Shown here piece by piece: positions 33,754 to 41,154 of a DNA stretch of 64,000 bases. The stretch's first letter is position 1, and every line of letters starts with the position of its first letter. Source of the stretch: Solirubrobacteraceae bacterium (GTDB lineage: Bacteria > Actinomycetota > Thermoleophilia > Solirubrobacterales > Solirubrobacteraceae); NCBI GenBank assembly GCA_025449845.1, contig JANWIP010000005.1:124001-188000 (forward strand), read 5' to 3'. A program made the position numbers and the translations under genes. The notes beneath the pieces are model-generated. The model did not search any database. It worked only from the letters and a program-made list of their open reading frames with translations, and was not told the DNA's origin.

Positions 33754-34710
33754 ATGAGCGCTTCAGGCACAGCCGAATCAGCGGCTCAGACAGCCGAACC
33801 AGCAACTCAGTTGCCCCCCGCCTGGCAGCAGGCGCTGGAGCTGCTGCAAGCGGATCTCAAACTGCGCGACGCCGCCGAGAAGACCTGTCGTGCCTACCGC
33901 GTGGACATCGGCCAGTTTGCCCATTGGGCCGCTGCGCAGGGAGCCACGCCCGAGACTGTGGACCCAAAGCTGGTGCGCCGCTACATCGCCCACCTCTCAG
34001 AGCAGCATGTGGCGCCCTCCACGTCCGCTCGCAAGCTGGCTTCCCTGCGAGCCCTCTTCTCAAGCCAGCGCGAGCATGGGCTAATCGTCCAGAATCCCGC
34101 CGATCTCGTATCCACTCCCCGGCGGCCCGCGCATTTGCCTACGGTGTTGAAGGTTCGTGAGGTAGGTCAGCTGCTGGACGGCATCCCTGCCGCCACGCTG
34201 CTTGAGAAGCGCGACCATGCGCTGTTCGAGCTGGCCTATGCCTGCGGCTTGCGCGCCGAGGAGTTGGTGTCGCTCACCATCCATGATGTCGACCACGACG
34301 GCGAGCAGCTGCGCGTCGAGGGCAAGGGACGCAAGACGCGCTTCTTGCCGATTGGCGAGCAGGCCACGGCGGCTCTGCGCCTATATCTGGACAGCGGCCG
34401 TGCGAAGTTGCTTGATCCGGCTCACAAAAATGAGCCGGCGTTGTTCCTCAGCAAGTCCGGTCGGCCTCTGGGCACCGGCGATGTGCGCCGTCGCTTGCGC
34501 GTATGGACCGCTCGCGTGGGTCTGCCCTGCAGGGCCTCTCCGCACGCGCTGCGCCACAGCTTCGCCACCCACCTGCTCGACGGGGGAGCGGACCTGCGCG
34601 CCATCCAGGAGCTCTTGGGCCACGCCAGTATCTCCACCACCCAGGTCTATACACGCGTGGAATCAGCCAGGTTAAGAAGCGCCTACGCACGCAGTCACCC
34701 ACGTGCCTGA
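33754..34710 (+). CDS. xerC: Tyrosine recombinase XerC/XerD type
   Basis: Site-specific recombinase, probably resolving chromosome dimers at dif. The N-terminal SAM-like core-binding domain spans about 22-120. Catalytic residues are arginine in CGLRAEELVSL, lysine in GKGRKTRFLP, HxxR in HALRHSFATHLLDGG, histidine in ELLGHAS and the tyrosine in TTQVYTRV. It ends with the family C-terminus SHPRA. Length is 318 residues. The last ten codons are duplicated 77 bases downstream with only synonymous differences. A second Xer gene is not in the window, so XerC and XerD cannot be told apart. Confidence 0.9.
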   Translation: MSASGTAESAAQTAEPATQLPPAWQQALELLQADLKLRDAAEKTCRAYRVDIGQFAHWAAAQGATPETVDPKLVRRYIAHLSEQHVAPSTSARKLASLRALFSSQREHGLIVQNPADLVSTPRRPAHLPTVLKVREVGQLLDGIPAATLLEKRDHALFELAYACGLRAEELVSLTIHDVDHDGEQLRVEGKGRKTRFLPIGEQATAALRLYLDSGRAKLLDPAHKNEPALFLSKSGRPLGTGDVRRRLRVWTARVGLPCRASPHALRHSFATHLLDGGADLRAIQELLGHASISTTQVYTRVESARLRSAYARSHPRA

Positions 34711-34787
34711 ACTCTGAAATGACGACAGAACAGATAGAGTCACCCCCGCTCACAAGCGCATACGCGCGCAGTCACCCTCGGGCCTGA
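34678..34787 (+). repeat. Duplicated xerC 3' end
   Basis: Codons for SAYARSHPRA and the stop occur at 34678-34710 (the real end) and again at 34755-34787 in another frame. The two 33-base copies differ at four positions, all synonymous third-codon sites. Homology extends one more residue-triplet upstream (LRS against LTS). In its own frame the second copy is preceded by an ATG at 34719, giving a 22-codon mini-ORF. Confidence 0.85.
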
Positions 34788-34803
34788 TCAGCGGGCGAAG
34801 ACC

Positions 34804-34829
34804 TGGAGACGAACGTTGGAGACGAACGT
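34804..34829 (+). repeat. 13-bp tandem duplication across the sigma factor start
   Basis: TGGAGACGAACGT occurs twice back to back (34804-34816, 34817-34829). The first copy provides the GGAG ribosome binding site, and the TTG start codon lies on the junction. Confidence 0.85.
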
Positions 34830-35598
34830 CAAATCGATCGAGCTGCGCGAACTGTGGCGGCGTTATAAGGCTGACGGTGACCCGCGGGCGCGCGAGCGGC
34901 TGGTGGTCGCCTACTCGCCGCTGGTCAAGTACGTAGCCGGACGCACCGCCGCGGGGCTTCCGCCGCACGTCGAGGAGGCCGATCTGGTCTCCTATGGACT
35001 GGTCGGTCTGATCTCGGCGATCGAGCGTTTCGACCTGGGTCGCGAGATCAAATTCGAGACCTATGCCATTACGCGCATCAAGGGCGCCATCATCGACGAG
35101 CTGCGCTCGATGGACTGGGTGCCGCGCAGCGTGCGCGCTCGCGCAAGGGAGATCGAGCGGGCCAACGCCAAGCTCGAGCATCGCTTGCAACGCGCACCCA
35201 CCGACCAGGAGATGGCCGCTGAGTTGAACGTGTCCGTCAGCGAACTGCACGACTCGCTGCTGGCCATCTCGCACTCCTCAATGGCTGCTCTGGATGAGCT
35301 GTGGAGCGTGTCCGACTCAAGTGGTGACCAGGTGTCGCTGATGGACACGCTTGAGGACCCTGCCGCGCCGGATCCCGCCAAAGTGCTCGACGTCGGTGAC
35401 CTGAAAGATCGCATTGCCGACTCCATCGCGCGTTTGCCCGAGCGCGAGAAACTGGTGATCGCGCTGTACTACTACGAGAATCTGACCCTCAGAGAGATCG
35501 GTGAGGTCCTGGGCGTGACCGAGTCGCGTATCTCCCAGCTTCACACCAAGGCAGTCCTGCGCTTGCGTTCGCGCATGACTGGCGATAGTTTCGACTGA
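34816..35598 (+). CDS. Sigma-70 family factor, WhiG/FliA type
   Basis: A 260-residue sigma factor with regions 2 (about 20-95, with DLVSYGLVGLISAIERFD), 3 (about 105-175, beginning MDWVPRSVRARAREIE, typical of WhiG/FliA/SigD) and 4 (about 205-255, with LTLREIGEVLGVTESRISQ). Members control motility or sporulation genes. No flagellar genes are close except a CHAP protein of possible flagellar type near 62700. TTG at 34816 is the only reasonable start and has GGAG 8 bases upstream. Its stop overlaps the EF-G2 ATG (TGATG), an unusual coupling. Confidence 0.88.
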   Translation: METNVKSIELRELWRRYKADGDPRARERLVVAYSPLVKYVAGRTAAGLPPHVEEADLVSYGLVGLISAIERFDLGREIKFETYAITRIKGAIIDELRSMDWVPRSVRARAREIERANAKLEHRLQRAPTDQEMAAELNVSVSELHDSLLAISHSSMAALDELWSVSDSSGDQVSLMDTLEDPAAPDPAKVLDVGDLKDRIADSIARLPEREKLVIALYYYENLTLREIGEVLGVTESRISQLHTKAVLRLRSRMTGDSFD

Positions 35599-37679
35599 TG
35601 CACCCTGCGGACCGGATCCGCAATGTCGCCCTTGTCGGTCATCGAGGCACTGGAAAGACCTCGCTGCATGAGGCCCTGCTGTTTGAGGCTGGTGTCACCT
35701 CTCGTCTTGGCGCCGTAGCGGATGGCAGCACGGTCGCCGACTCCGAAGCAGACGAGCAGGCGCGGCAGATGTCGATCTCCGCTGCCCTCAGCTCATTTGA
35801 GTGGCAGGGGCGCAAGATCAACCTGCTCGACACTCCGGGCGAGCCGAGCTTCGTGGCCGATGCCCTCGGCGTTCTGCGCGTGTGTGAGTCGGCGATCTTC
35901 GTCGTCAATGCGGTCATGGGCGTCGAGGTCTCCACCAGCCGCCTCTGGGCCAGGGCACAGGAGCTCGACATCGCCCGCATGCTGTTCGTCAATATGCTCG
36001 ACCGCGAGCGCGCCGACTTCTTCCGCGCGCTGGAGCAGCTCAAGACGGCTTTCGGTCCGCACGTCGTGGCCACCGAGATCCCGATGGGAGCCGAGCACGA
36101 GCTGGAAGGAGTCATCGACCTCGTCGATATGACTGCCTTCCGCCACGATTCCGCCGAGCGCCAGGGCTTCACGCAGGTGCCAATCCCGGCGGCCATGGAG
36201 GCACAGGCGCAGGAATACCGCGAGAAGCTGATGGATGAGGTGGCCGAGGTCTCCGACACACTGATGGAGCGTTATCTGGAGGGGACAGAGATATCCCACG
36301 AGGAGATCGTCACGGCGCTCAAGGATGGAACCAACCACGGTTCCATCTTTCCCGTCGTCTGCGGCGTAGCCATCCGCAACCTCGGCACCTCGCGCCTGCT
36401 AGAGGCGATCGTCGAGGACCTGCCTTCGCCCGTCAAGCACGGGCCGCTGCGCGTCGGGGATGTCGAGTTGAGGCCCGAGGCACAGCGCGAGCTGTTCGCC
36501 TACGTCTTCAAGACTCGTGCCGATCCTTTTGCCGGGCGCATCAACTTGCTGCGTGTCTACCAGGGCACCCTGCACCACGACAGCCATGTGCTCAATACGC
36601 ATGCCCATGCCAAGGAGCGCATCGGCCAGCTGCTGGAGTTCAAGGGTAAGGAGGTCTTGCACGTCGAGCAGTTTGGGCCCGGCGACATCGGCGCCGTAGC
36701 CAAGCTCAAGGAGACTCGCGCCGGCGATTGGCTAACCGCGCGCGAGGAGACGATCGAGATGCCTCGTCTGAAGCTGCCCGCGCCGGTGATGGCCTTTGCG
36801 ATCGAGTCCTGCAGGCGCAGCGATGAGGACAAGGTCTTCAGCTCGCTGCGCCGCTTGCAGGAGGAGGATCCCACGATTGACCTGCACCGCGATTCACAGA
36901 CCGGCGAGCAGATCGTCGCGGGCCTCTCGCAGGTGCACGTGGAAGTGATCGTCGATCGCCTGCGCGAGCGCTTCGGCGTGGAGGTCACCCTCAAGCCGCC
37001 GCGCGTGCCCTACCAGGAGACCATCAGACGATCCGCCAAGGCTCATGGTCGGCATAAGAAGCAGACCGGCGGTCGTGGGCAGTTCGGCGACTGCCAGATC
37101 GAAATCGAGCCACTGCATGATGCTGATCCCAGCCACCCGAGCTTCGAGTTCGTCAACGAGATCAAGGGCGGCGTGATCCCTAACCAGTTCATCCCCGCTG
37201 TGCGCAAGGGTGTCGAAGAGGCCATGAGCACGGGGGCTGCCGCCGGCTATCCCGTGAAGGATGTGCGCGTGCGGCTGATCGATGGTTCCCACCATTCGGT
37301 GGACTCCTCCGAGGTGGCTTTCAAGATGGCCGGCATCCACGCCATGCGTCAGGCGCTGCAAGACGCCGATCCCGTGCTGCTGGAGCCGATCATGCTTGTT
37401 ACCGTGAGCGTGCCCGAGGAACACGTGGGGGATGTCATCAGCGATCTCAACAGCCGCCGCGGGCGACCCCAGGGGATGGAGCCGGCAGGGGGTATGACCG
37501 AGATCAAGGCGGAGGCACCGATGTCCGAGATGCTCAGCTATGCCCCCGAGCTGCGTTCCATCACCGGCGGTCAGGGCGACTACACGCTGGAGTTCCTGCG
37601 CTATGAGGAGGTCCCCTCGCAGCTCGCGCAGAAGGTGCTTGCGCAGGCTACGCAGGACCATGCGGCGACACACGCGTGA
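35598..37679 (+). CDS. EF-G2-type translational GTPase
   Basis: A full-length elongation factor G paralogue of 693 residues with domains I to V. The P-loop is GHRGTGKTS (14-22), not the AHIDAGKTT of true EF-G. The switch II box is DTPGEPSF (78-85), so the catalytic histidine of DTPGHVDF is replaced by glutamate. The base-recognition box reads NMLD (132-135) instead of NKxD. These changes fit the EF-G2 subgroup, whose role is not settled and which need not be the main translocase. GGRGQFGDCQIEIEP is domain IV. It is translated from the sigma factor mRNA. Confidence 0.87.
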   Translation: MHPADRIRNVALVGHRGTGKTSLHEALLFEAGVTSRLGAVADGSTVADSEADEQARQMSISAALSSFEWQGRKINLLDTPGEPSFVADALGVLRVCESAIFVVNAVMGVEVSTSRLWARAQELDIARMLFVNMLDRERADFFRALEQLKTAFGPHVVATEIPMGAEHELEGVIDLVDMTAFRHDSAERQGFTQVPIPAAMEAQAQEYREKLMDEVAEVSDTLMERYLEGTEISHEEIVTALKDGTNHGSIFPVVCGVAIRNLGTSRLLEAIVEDLPSPVKHGPLRVGDVELRPEAQRELFAYVFKTRADPFAGRINLLRVYQGTLHHDSHVLNTHAHAKERIGQLLEFKGKEVLHVEQFGPGDIGAVAKLKETRAGDWLTAREETIEMPRLKLPAPVMAFAIESCRRSDEDKVFSSLRRLQEEDPTIDLHRDSQTGEQIVAGLSQVHVEVIVDRLRERFGVEVTLKPPRVPYQETIRRSAKAHGRHKKQTGGRGQFGDCQIEIEPLHDADPSHPSFEFVNEIKGGVIPNQFIPAVRKGVEEAMSTGAAAGYPVKDVRVRLIDGSHHSVDSSEVAFKMAGIHAMRQALQDADPVLLEPIMLVTVSVPEEHVGDVISDLNSRRGRPQGMEPAGGMTEIKAEAPMSEMLSYAPELRSITGGQGDYTLEFLRYEEVPSQLAQKVLAQATQDHAATHA

Positions 37680-37795
37680 CGGGTTGCGAGGAGTCCACTG
37701 CCACACGTGTTGTACGGGTCGCGGGGAGCCCACCACGACACGTGCTGTACGGGCAGCGGGGAGCCCACTGCGACACGTGCGTGACGGGTCGCCAA
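37679..37795 (+). repeat. 35-bp tandem repeat array
   Basis: Units start with ACGGG at exactly 37679, 37714, 37749 and 37784. Three are complete 35-mers and the fourth breaks off after about 10 bases. Each has a GGGGAGCCCAC-like core (GAGGAGTCCAC in the first) and a CACGTG palindrome near its end. A partial unit end (GCGACACACGCGTG) lies just before, inside the EF-G2 gene. A 35-base period cannot encode a regular protein repeat, so the array is non-coding. Confidence 0.85.
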
Positions 37796-37831
37796 GCGCC
37801 GCGGGCTGTCCCCCACTACCCTGAAGGGCCG

Positions 37832-38569
37832 ATGGCCACGAGATCGATCGTCACTTCCCACCCTGAGGTTGCCTGCGACGTATGCGGCAGGCGCCTGCTG
37901 CGCGGCGAGCAGCCCGATGTATTCCTGAGCGGCGGGCAGCGGCGCACAGTGTGTGAGCTGTGCGTCCCGAGGGCCACGCATGAGGGCTGGTTGCGCGAGG
38001 CCGAAGAGCGTTCCTTGACCATGCGCCCCTCCGGCCCACGGCGCACGCGCTCCTTGTTGGGGCGGCTGCGCCAGCTGCGTGAGTCCCCTGCCGACGATGC
38101 TTCGTTGCCGGCCAATGGCAGTCCGCCGATCGCCGTCGATGGGCGCGATTACGAAGGTCTCTATGACTTCCTCGACAACGCCCCGTCCGGCTCAGAGCCG
38201 GTACCAGCCGCTTCGCACTCCGAGGATCCCGCTGGGGCTGCGACGGAGGTCGAGCGATCCCCCGGCGACCGCCAGTCGGCACGGGCACTTGAGGTCTTCA
38301 ACCGCGGTGAGCATCCGCGGCGCGTGGCGGGCGTTGCTCGCTCGCTCGGTCGCCCTTCGGTATGCGTGGCCCCGGTAGCGGACTCCGACAGTCTTGTCAC
38401 CCTCATGGTGGCCTGGGATCTGTGCTGGTACCGCTATCAGGTGGATCTTGGCGACCAGCAGGCTGGTGCGCTGCTGCTGGCACAGGGCATGGAGCTTGAG
38501 GAACTGCCCGCGGAGGAGCGGGTGGCCAACGCCGCGGCCGATGAGCGCGGCGAGCTCTCCCTGATCTGA
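37832..38569 (+). CDS. Zinc-knuckle protein of unknown function
   Basis: ATG at 37832 is chosen (MATRSIVTSHPEVACDVCGR) because TACCCT (37817-37822) ends 9 bases before it and because upstream sequence belongs to the 35-bp repeats. Two CxxC pairs (ACDVCGR and CELCVP) suggest a zinc ribbon in the first 45 residues. The middle is disordered and acidic; the C-terminal part (about 160-245) has an SLVTLMVAWDLCWYRYQVDL segment that looks folded. Length is 245 residues. I do not recognise a characterised homologue. Confidence 0.7.
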   Translation: MATRSIVTSHPEVACDVCGRRLLRGEQPDVFLSGGQRRTVCELCVPRATHEGWLREAEERSLTMRPSGPRRTRSLLGRLRQLRESPADDASLPANGSPPIAVDGRDYEGLYDFLDNAPSGSEPVPAASHSEDPAGAATEVERSPGDRQSARALEVFNRGEHPRRVAGVARSLGRPSVCVAPVADSDSLVTLMVAWDLCWYRYQVDLGDQQAGALLLAQGMELEELPAEERVANAAADERGELSLI

Positions 38570-38611
38570 CTGGGCCTTTCCCCACAGGCCTTTTCGTCCA
38601 CCTGCGCGTCA

Positions 38612-38884
38612 ATGTCGCGCAAACGCTTTAGCATCTACGTGACGATGATCTATTGCGTGGTCCCCAGGCCCCTAGCCGACGAGCTTTATCCCAAGCTGGT
38701 GGAGTACTACAAGGACGACGAGAACGTGACGGTGATCGTCGATCGCCGTGAGTCGGATCGTCGTGGGCGCCAGGGAACCTCGGGCGCCGTGGGTCCTGAG
38801 GGTCAGCGGCGGGTCGTGCGCGAGCGTCGCCGTGCGCGTGTGCCTGGCGAGCTGCCGGCGCTCGCGGGCGTTCCGTCCCAGTAA
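38612..38884 (+). CDS. Conserved small basic protein, unknown function
   Basis: A 90-residue protein whose core MIYCVVPRPLADELYPKL and VIVDRRESDRRGRQ looks conserved, with the tail rich in arginine. ATG at 38612 is used; an in-frame ATG at 38645 (MIYCVV) would start exactly at the core and is a serious alternative. The DRRESDRR motif resembles the ends of other small actinobacterial proteins, but no function is known to me. It lies 42 bases after the zinc-knuckle gene and 20 before RNase HI. Confidence 0.65.
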   Translation: MSRKRFSIYVTMIYCVVPRPLADELYPKLVEYYKDDENVTVIVDRRESDRRGRQGTSGAVGPEGQRRVVRERRRARVPGELPALAGVPSQ

Positions 38885-38904
38885 GGGCGCATAATGCCGC
38901 GTCC

Positions 38905-39321
38905 ATGACGAAGGTGATCGTTCACGTCGACGGTGGTGCTCGGGGTAACCCGGGGCCGGCCGCGGCCGCGAGCGTGGTATCGACGCCTGCGGGCGAGGTG
39001 CTTGATGAGGCGGCGGAGCTGCTCGGCAAAGTCACCAACAACGTGGCCGAGTACCGCGCGCTGCTCTTGGGGCTCGCGCGCGCCCGCGCCTTGGGGGCCA
39101 GCGAAGTGGAGGTCGTCAACGACTCCGAGCTGATCGCCAAGCAGGTGCAGGGGCACTACAAGGTCAAGCATGAGGCGATGCGGCCGTTGCATCGCCAGTC
39201 GCTGGCGGCGTTGAAGGAGTTCGAGAAGTGGTCGATCCGCTCGGTGCCGCGTGCACAGAACGCGGATGCCGACGCGCTGGTCAATCAGGCCCTCGACAAC
39301 CAACGACACACTGGTGGGTGA
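38905..39321 (+). CDS. RNase HI family protein
   Basis: A 138-residue RNase H-fold nuclease. Catalytic carboxylates are visible: D in HVDGGARGNPGPAA, E in TNNVAEYRALLLGL, D in VVNDSELIAKQ and D in QNADADALVNQAL. It belongs to the short RNase HI type that lacks the basic protrusion of E. coli RNase HI, like the N-terminal domain of mycobacterial Rv2228c-type proteins. CATAAT (38890-38895) lies 9 bases before the ATG. Together with rnhB the window encodes both RNase H classes. Confidence 0.9.
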   Translation: MTKVIVHVDGGARGNPGPAAAASVVSTPAGEVLDEAAELLGKVTNNVAEYRALLLGLARARALGASEVEVVNDSELIAKQVQGHYKVKHEAMRPLHRQSLAALKEFEKWSIRSVPRAQNADADALVNQALDNQRHTGG

Positions 39322-39485
39322 GGGCTTGCACTTTTGCTGCGATGTGCGCCATCGTCTATACCTGTAGATACGATTGTTATCTTAATTCAAAAAACATACC
39401 CTCCGACATCGCCCTTTATGTTGCGGTAGATGCCCATGAGGCCGCCGAGCCTCAGTGCGGTGGGCAGCAATCACGGCCGAACCTC

Positions 39486-39556
39486 AGTGCAGCGGATGGG
39501 CTAAGTGCGGGGATGGGCTAAGTGCAGCGGCTGGGTTCAGTGCAGCGGATGGGCGG
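39486..39556. repeat. Four 17-18 bp tandem repeats at the LCP gene 3' end
   Basis: AGTGCAGCGGATGGGCTA-like units lie at 39486-39503, 39504-39520, 39521-39538 and 39539-39556. The last unit encodes the final AHPLH residues of the LCP protein and the third contains its stop codon. The rest of the 39322-39485 gap is AT-rich with no gene seen. Confidence 0.85.
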
Positions 39557-41027
39557 ACTGCGCGATGTTGATCATCTGCGGGTTGGTGAGGTCCTCGCGC
39601 AAGGTGTTGTTGACCCAGTACAGGACGTGCCCTTGGCGCCAGGCGATGAGGTGGATGGAGCTGCCGTCGTCGACGAACATGTAGTGGCGCCCGCCCAGGG
39701 AGACTTCCTGGTTGACGTGGTTGATGATCGGCGGGTTGGTCCAGTCCATGCCCTCGACGTCGTAGTAGCCGCCCAGGCCGTTCTGCTGGAAGACCTCAAT
39801 GAAGGCGTGGTGCTGTTGCCCCTGCTGATCCATGAGGGTGTAGGCGCGGATGCCTTGGGGCACCGCCGGCCCGGTCTGCAGGGCAGGGTAGAGCACCGGG
39901 AAGGGCAGCCTGACGGCTGCGTTGAAGAGTTCGGTGCGGTTACTGGAGGAGGTGGGGTAGAGGCCGATCGAGGCCGGAGTAAAGCTCGTGTGGTGGCCGT
40001 GCCCCGAGCTGCTGGAGGCCAGATGATGGGGGACGGCGACGTGCCGGCCGCCATGGAGGAATTCTTCGACCGTTTCGTGAATCATCTGCGGCGTGGCCGT
40101 CACATAGTCGCCGCCGCCGATCTTGGTGTTGTCGGTCGCGAAGCGGAACTTGACCTGGCGCAGGGGCTTTTCCTGGGAGAACACGATCAGCTTGGTGAGC
40201 TTGATCAGCTCTGAAGCGGAGGGTGGGAAGGTGGTCGTGATCGATCTGCCCACCGCCTTTGAGACCCGGTCGATTTCCCCGAGCAGGTCGGTGGGGGAGA
40301 CCTGCTCGCGCAGGTTGCGGATGAAGTCCTGCTGGCGTGCCACGCGCACGAAGTCCGAGTCGCCGTGTCGGTAGCGCACGTAGGAGAGCGCGTTGTTGTA
40401 GCAGAGCTTCTGATAGCCAGGCTGCAGGTTGATTTCGGAGTAGTTTTCGGCTCCTATGCCGTTGACGTGGTAGTAGCGGTGATCCACGTTGATATAGACG
40501 CAGCCGAGTGAGTCGACCACTTCGATGAAGCCCTTGAAGGTCGCGTCGATGACGCCGTTGAGCTTGATCCCCAGCAGGTGCTCGATCGTTTCGGCCGCCA
40601 GTCGCGCGCCGCCGTCGGTGCCCTTCAGGGAGCTGCCGATGGTGTAGGCGCCGTTGATCTTTTCGGGATAGTAGACCTGCCCGCTTGGCGTGACGATCTT
40701 GGCGAGCAGATCGCGGGGGATCGACATCACCGAGGTCTGTCCCTGATTGGGGTCCAGGCGCACCAGCAGCATCGTGTCGCTGTGGGGCGGGTTGGCGCGA
40801 TCGAAGGCGCTCTTGGCCTTGGCGCGCTTGTCCGAGCCGATCAGCAGGAAGGTCTGGGGAGCGCCACCGTAGGCTTCGGCGATCACGCCCTGGGGGGCAT
40901 GGATCCGGTTGACCCCCGGAAAGACCTCGTTGGCGATCGTCGTGACCTTGTTCAACGCCACCGTGGCCGTGGCGGCGCCGCTGAGCAGCGCGATGGCCAC
41001 GCCGCCGATCAGGAAGCGCTTCCACAT
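39537..41027 (-). CDS. LytR-CpsA-Psr (LCP) family protein
   Basis: LCP enzymes transfer polymers such as arabinogalactan or teichoic acids from lipid carriers to peptidoglycan at the outer membrane face. One N-terminal membrane anchor (about 5-25) is followed by the LCP domain (about 58-285) with FLLIGSDKR, HSDTMLLVRLDP, SIPRDLLAKI and the basic cluster YVRYRHGDSDFVRVARQQ. A further 200 residues form a second domain of unknown type. Length is 496 residues. TAGCCT (41040-41035 on the minus strand) lies 7 bases before the ATG. It is divergent from rodA, fitting a cell-wall role. Confidence 0.9.
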   Translation of the reverse strand: MWKRFLIGGVAIALLSGAATATVALNKVTTIANEVFPGVNRIHAPQGVIAEAYGGAPQTFLLIGSDKRAKAKSAFDRANPPHSDTMLLVRLDPNQGQTSVMSIPRDLLAKIVTPSGQVYYPEKINGAYTIGSSLKGTDGGARLAAETIEHLLGIKLNGVIDATFKGFIEVVDSLGCVYINVDHRYYHVNGIGAENYSEINLQPGYQKLCYNNALSYVRYRHGDSDFVRVARQQDFIRNLREQVSPTDLLGEIDRVSKAVGRSITTTFPPSASELIKLTKLIVFSQEKPLRQVKFRFATDNTKIGGGDYVTATPQMIHETVEEFLHGGRHVAVPHHLASSSSGHGHHTSFTPASIGLYPTSSSNRTELFNAAVRLPFPVLYPALQTGPAVPQGIRAYTLMDQQGQQHHAFIEVFQQNGLGGYYDVEGMDWTNPPIINHVNQEVSLGGRHYMFVDDGSSIHLIAWRQGHVLYWVNNTLREDLTNPQMINIAQSAHPLH

Positions 41028-41060
41028 GCTGCTTAGGCTACCGACCCCCCCGGCGCGGCA

Positions 41061-41149
41061 CGCCGGGAGGCTATGCCGCGCGCCGAGGGCATGCCGCGCT
41101 GCGCGCCGAAGTCATACTGCGCCACGCGCCGAGGTCATAGGTACGCTCG
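41061..41149 (+). repeat. 20-23 bp tandem repeats in the LCP/rodA promoter gap
   Basis: Units begin CGCCG(A/G) at 41061 (20 bases), 41081, 41104 and 41127 (23 bases each). The last three share CGCCGA-G-CAT then a GC-rich end. The final unit contains the TACGCT -10 box of rodA (41142-41147), 7 bases before its ATG. Confidence 0.8.
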
Positions 41150-41154
41150 ACTGC

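Noticed and set aside
33754..34710. Phage integrase with attachment site
   Set aside because: The protein has the XerC/D size and C-terminus, no phage genes surround it and no tRNA gene is adjacent.
34503..34787. A 94-codon frame overlapping the xerC 3' end
   Set aside because: It is out of frame over conserved xerC codons; only its last 11 codons are of interest as a duplicated tail.
37679..37795. CRISPR array
   Set aside because: The 35-base units follow each other directly with no spacers, only three complete copies exist, and no cas gene is nearby.
39322..39485. AT-rich gap between RNase HI and the LCP gene as a hidden small gene
   Set aside because: Frames are short and without a credible start or conserved motif; I see only AT-rich sequence followed by repeats.
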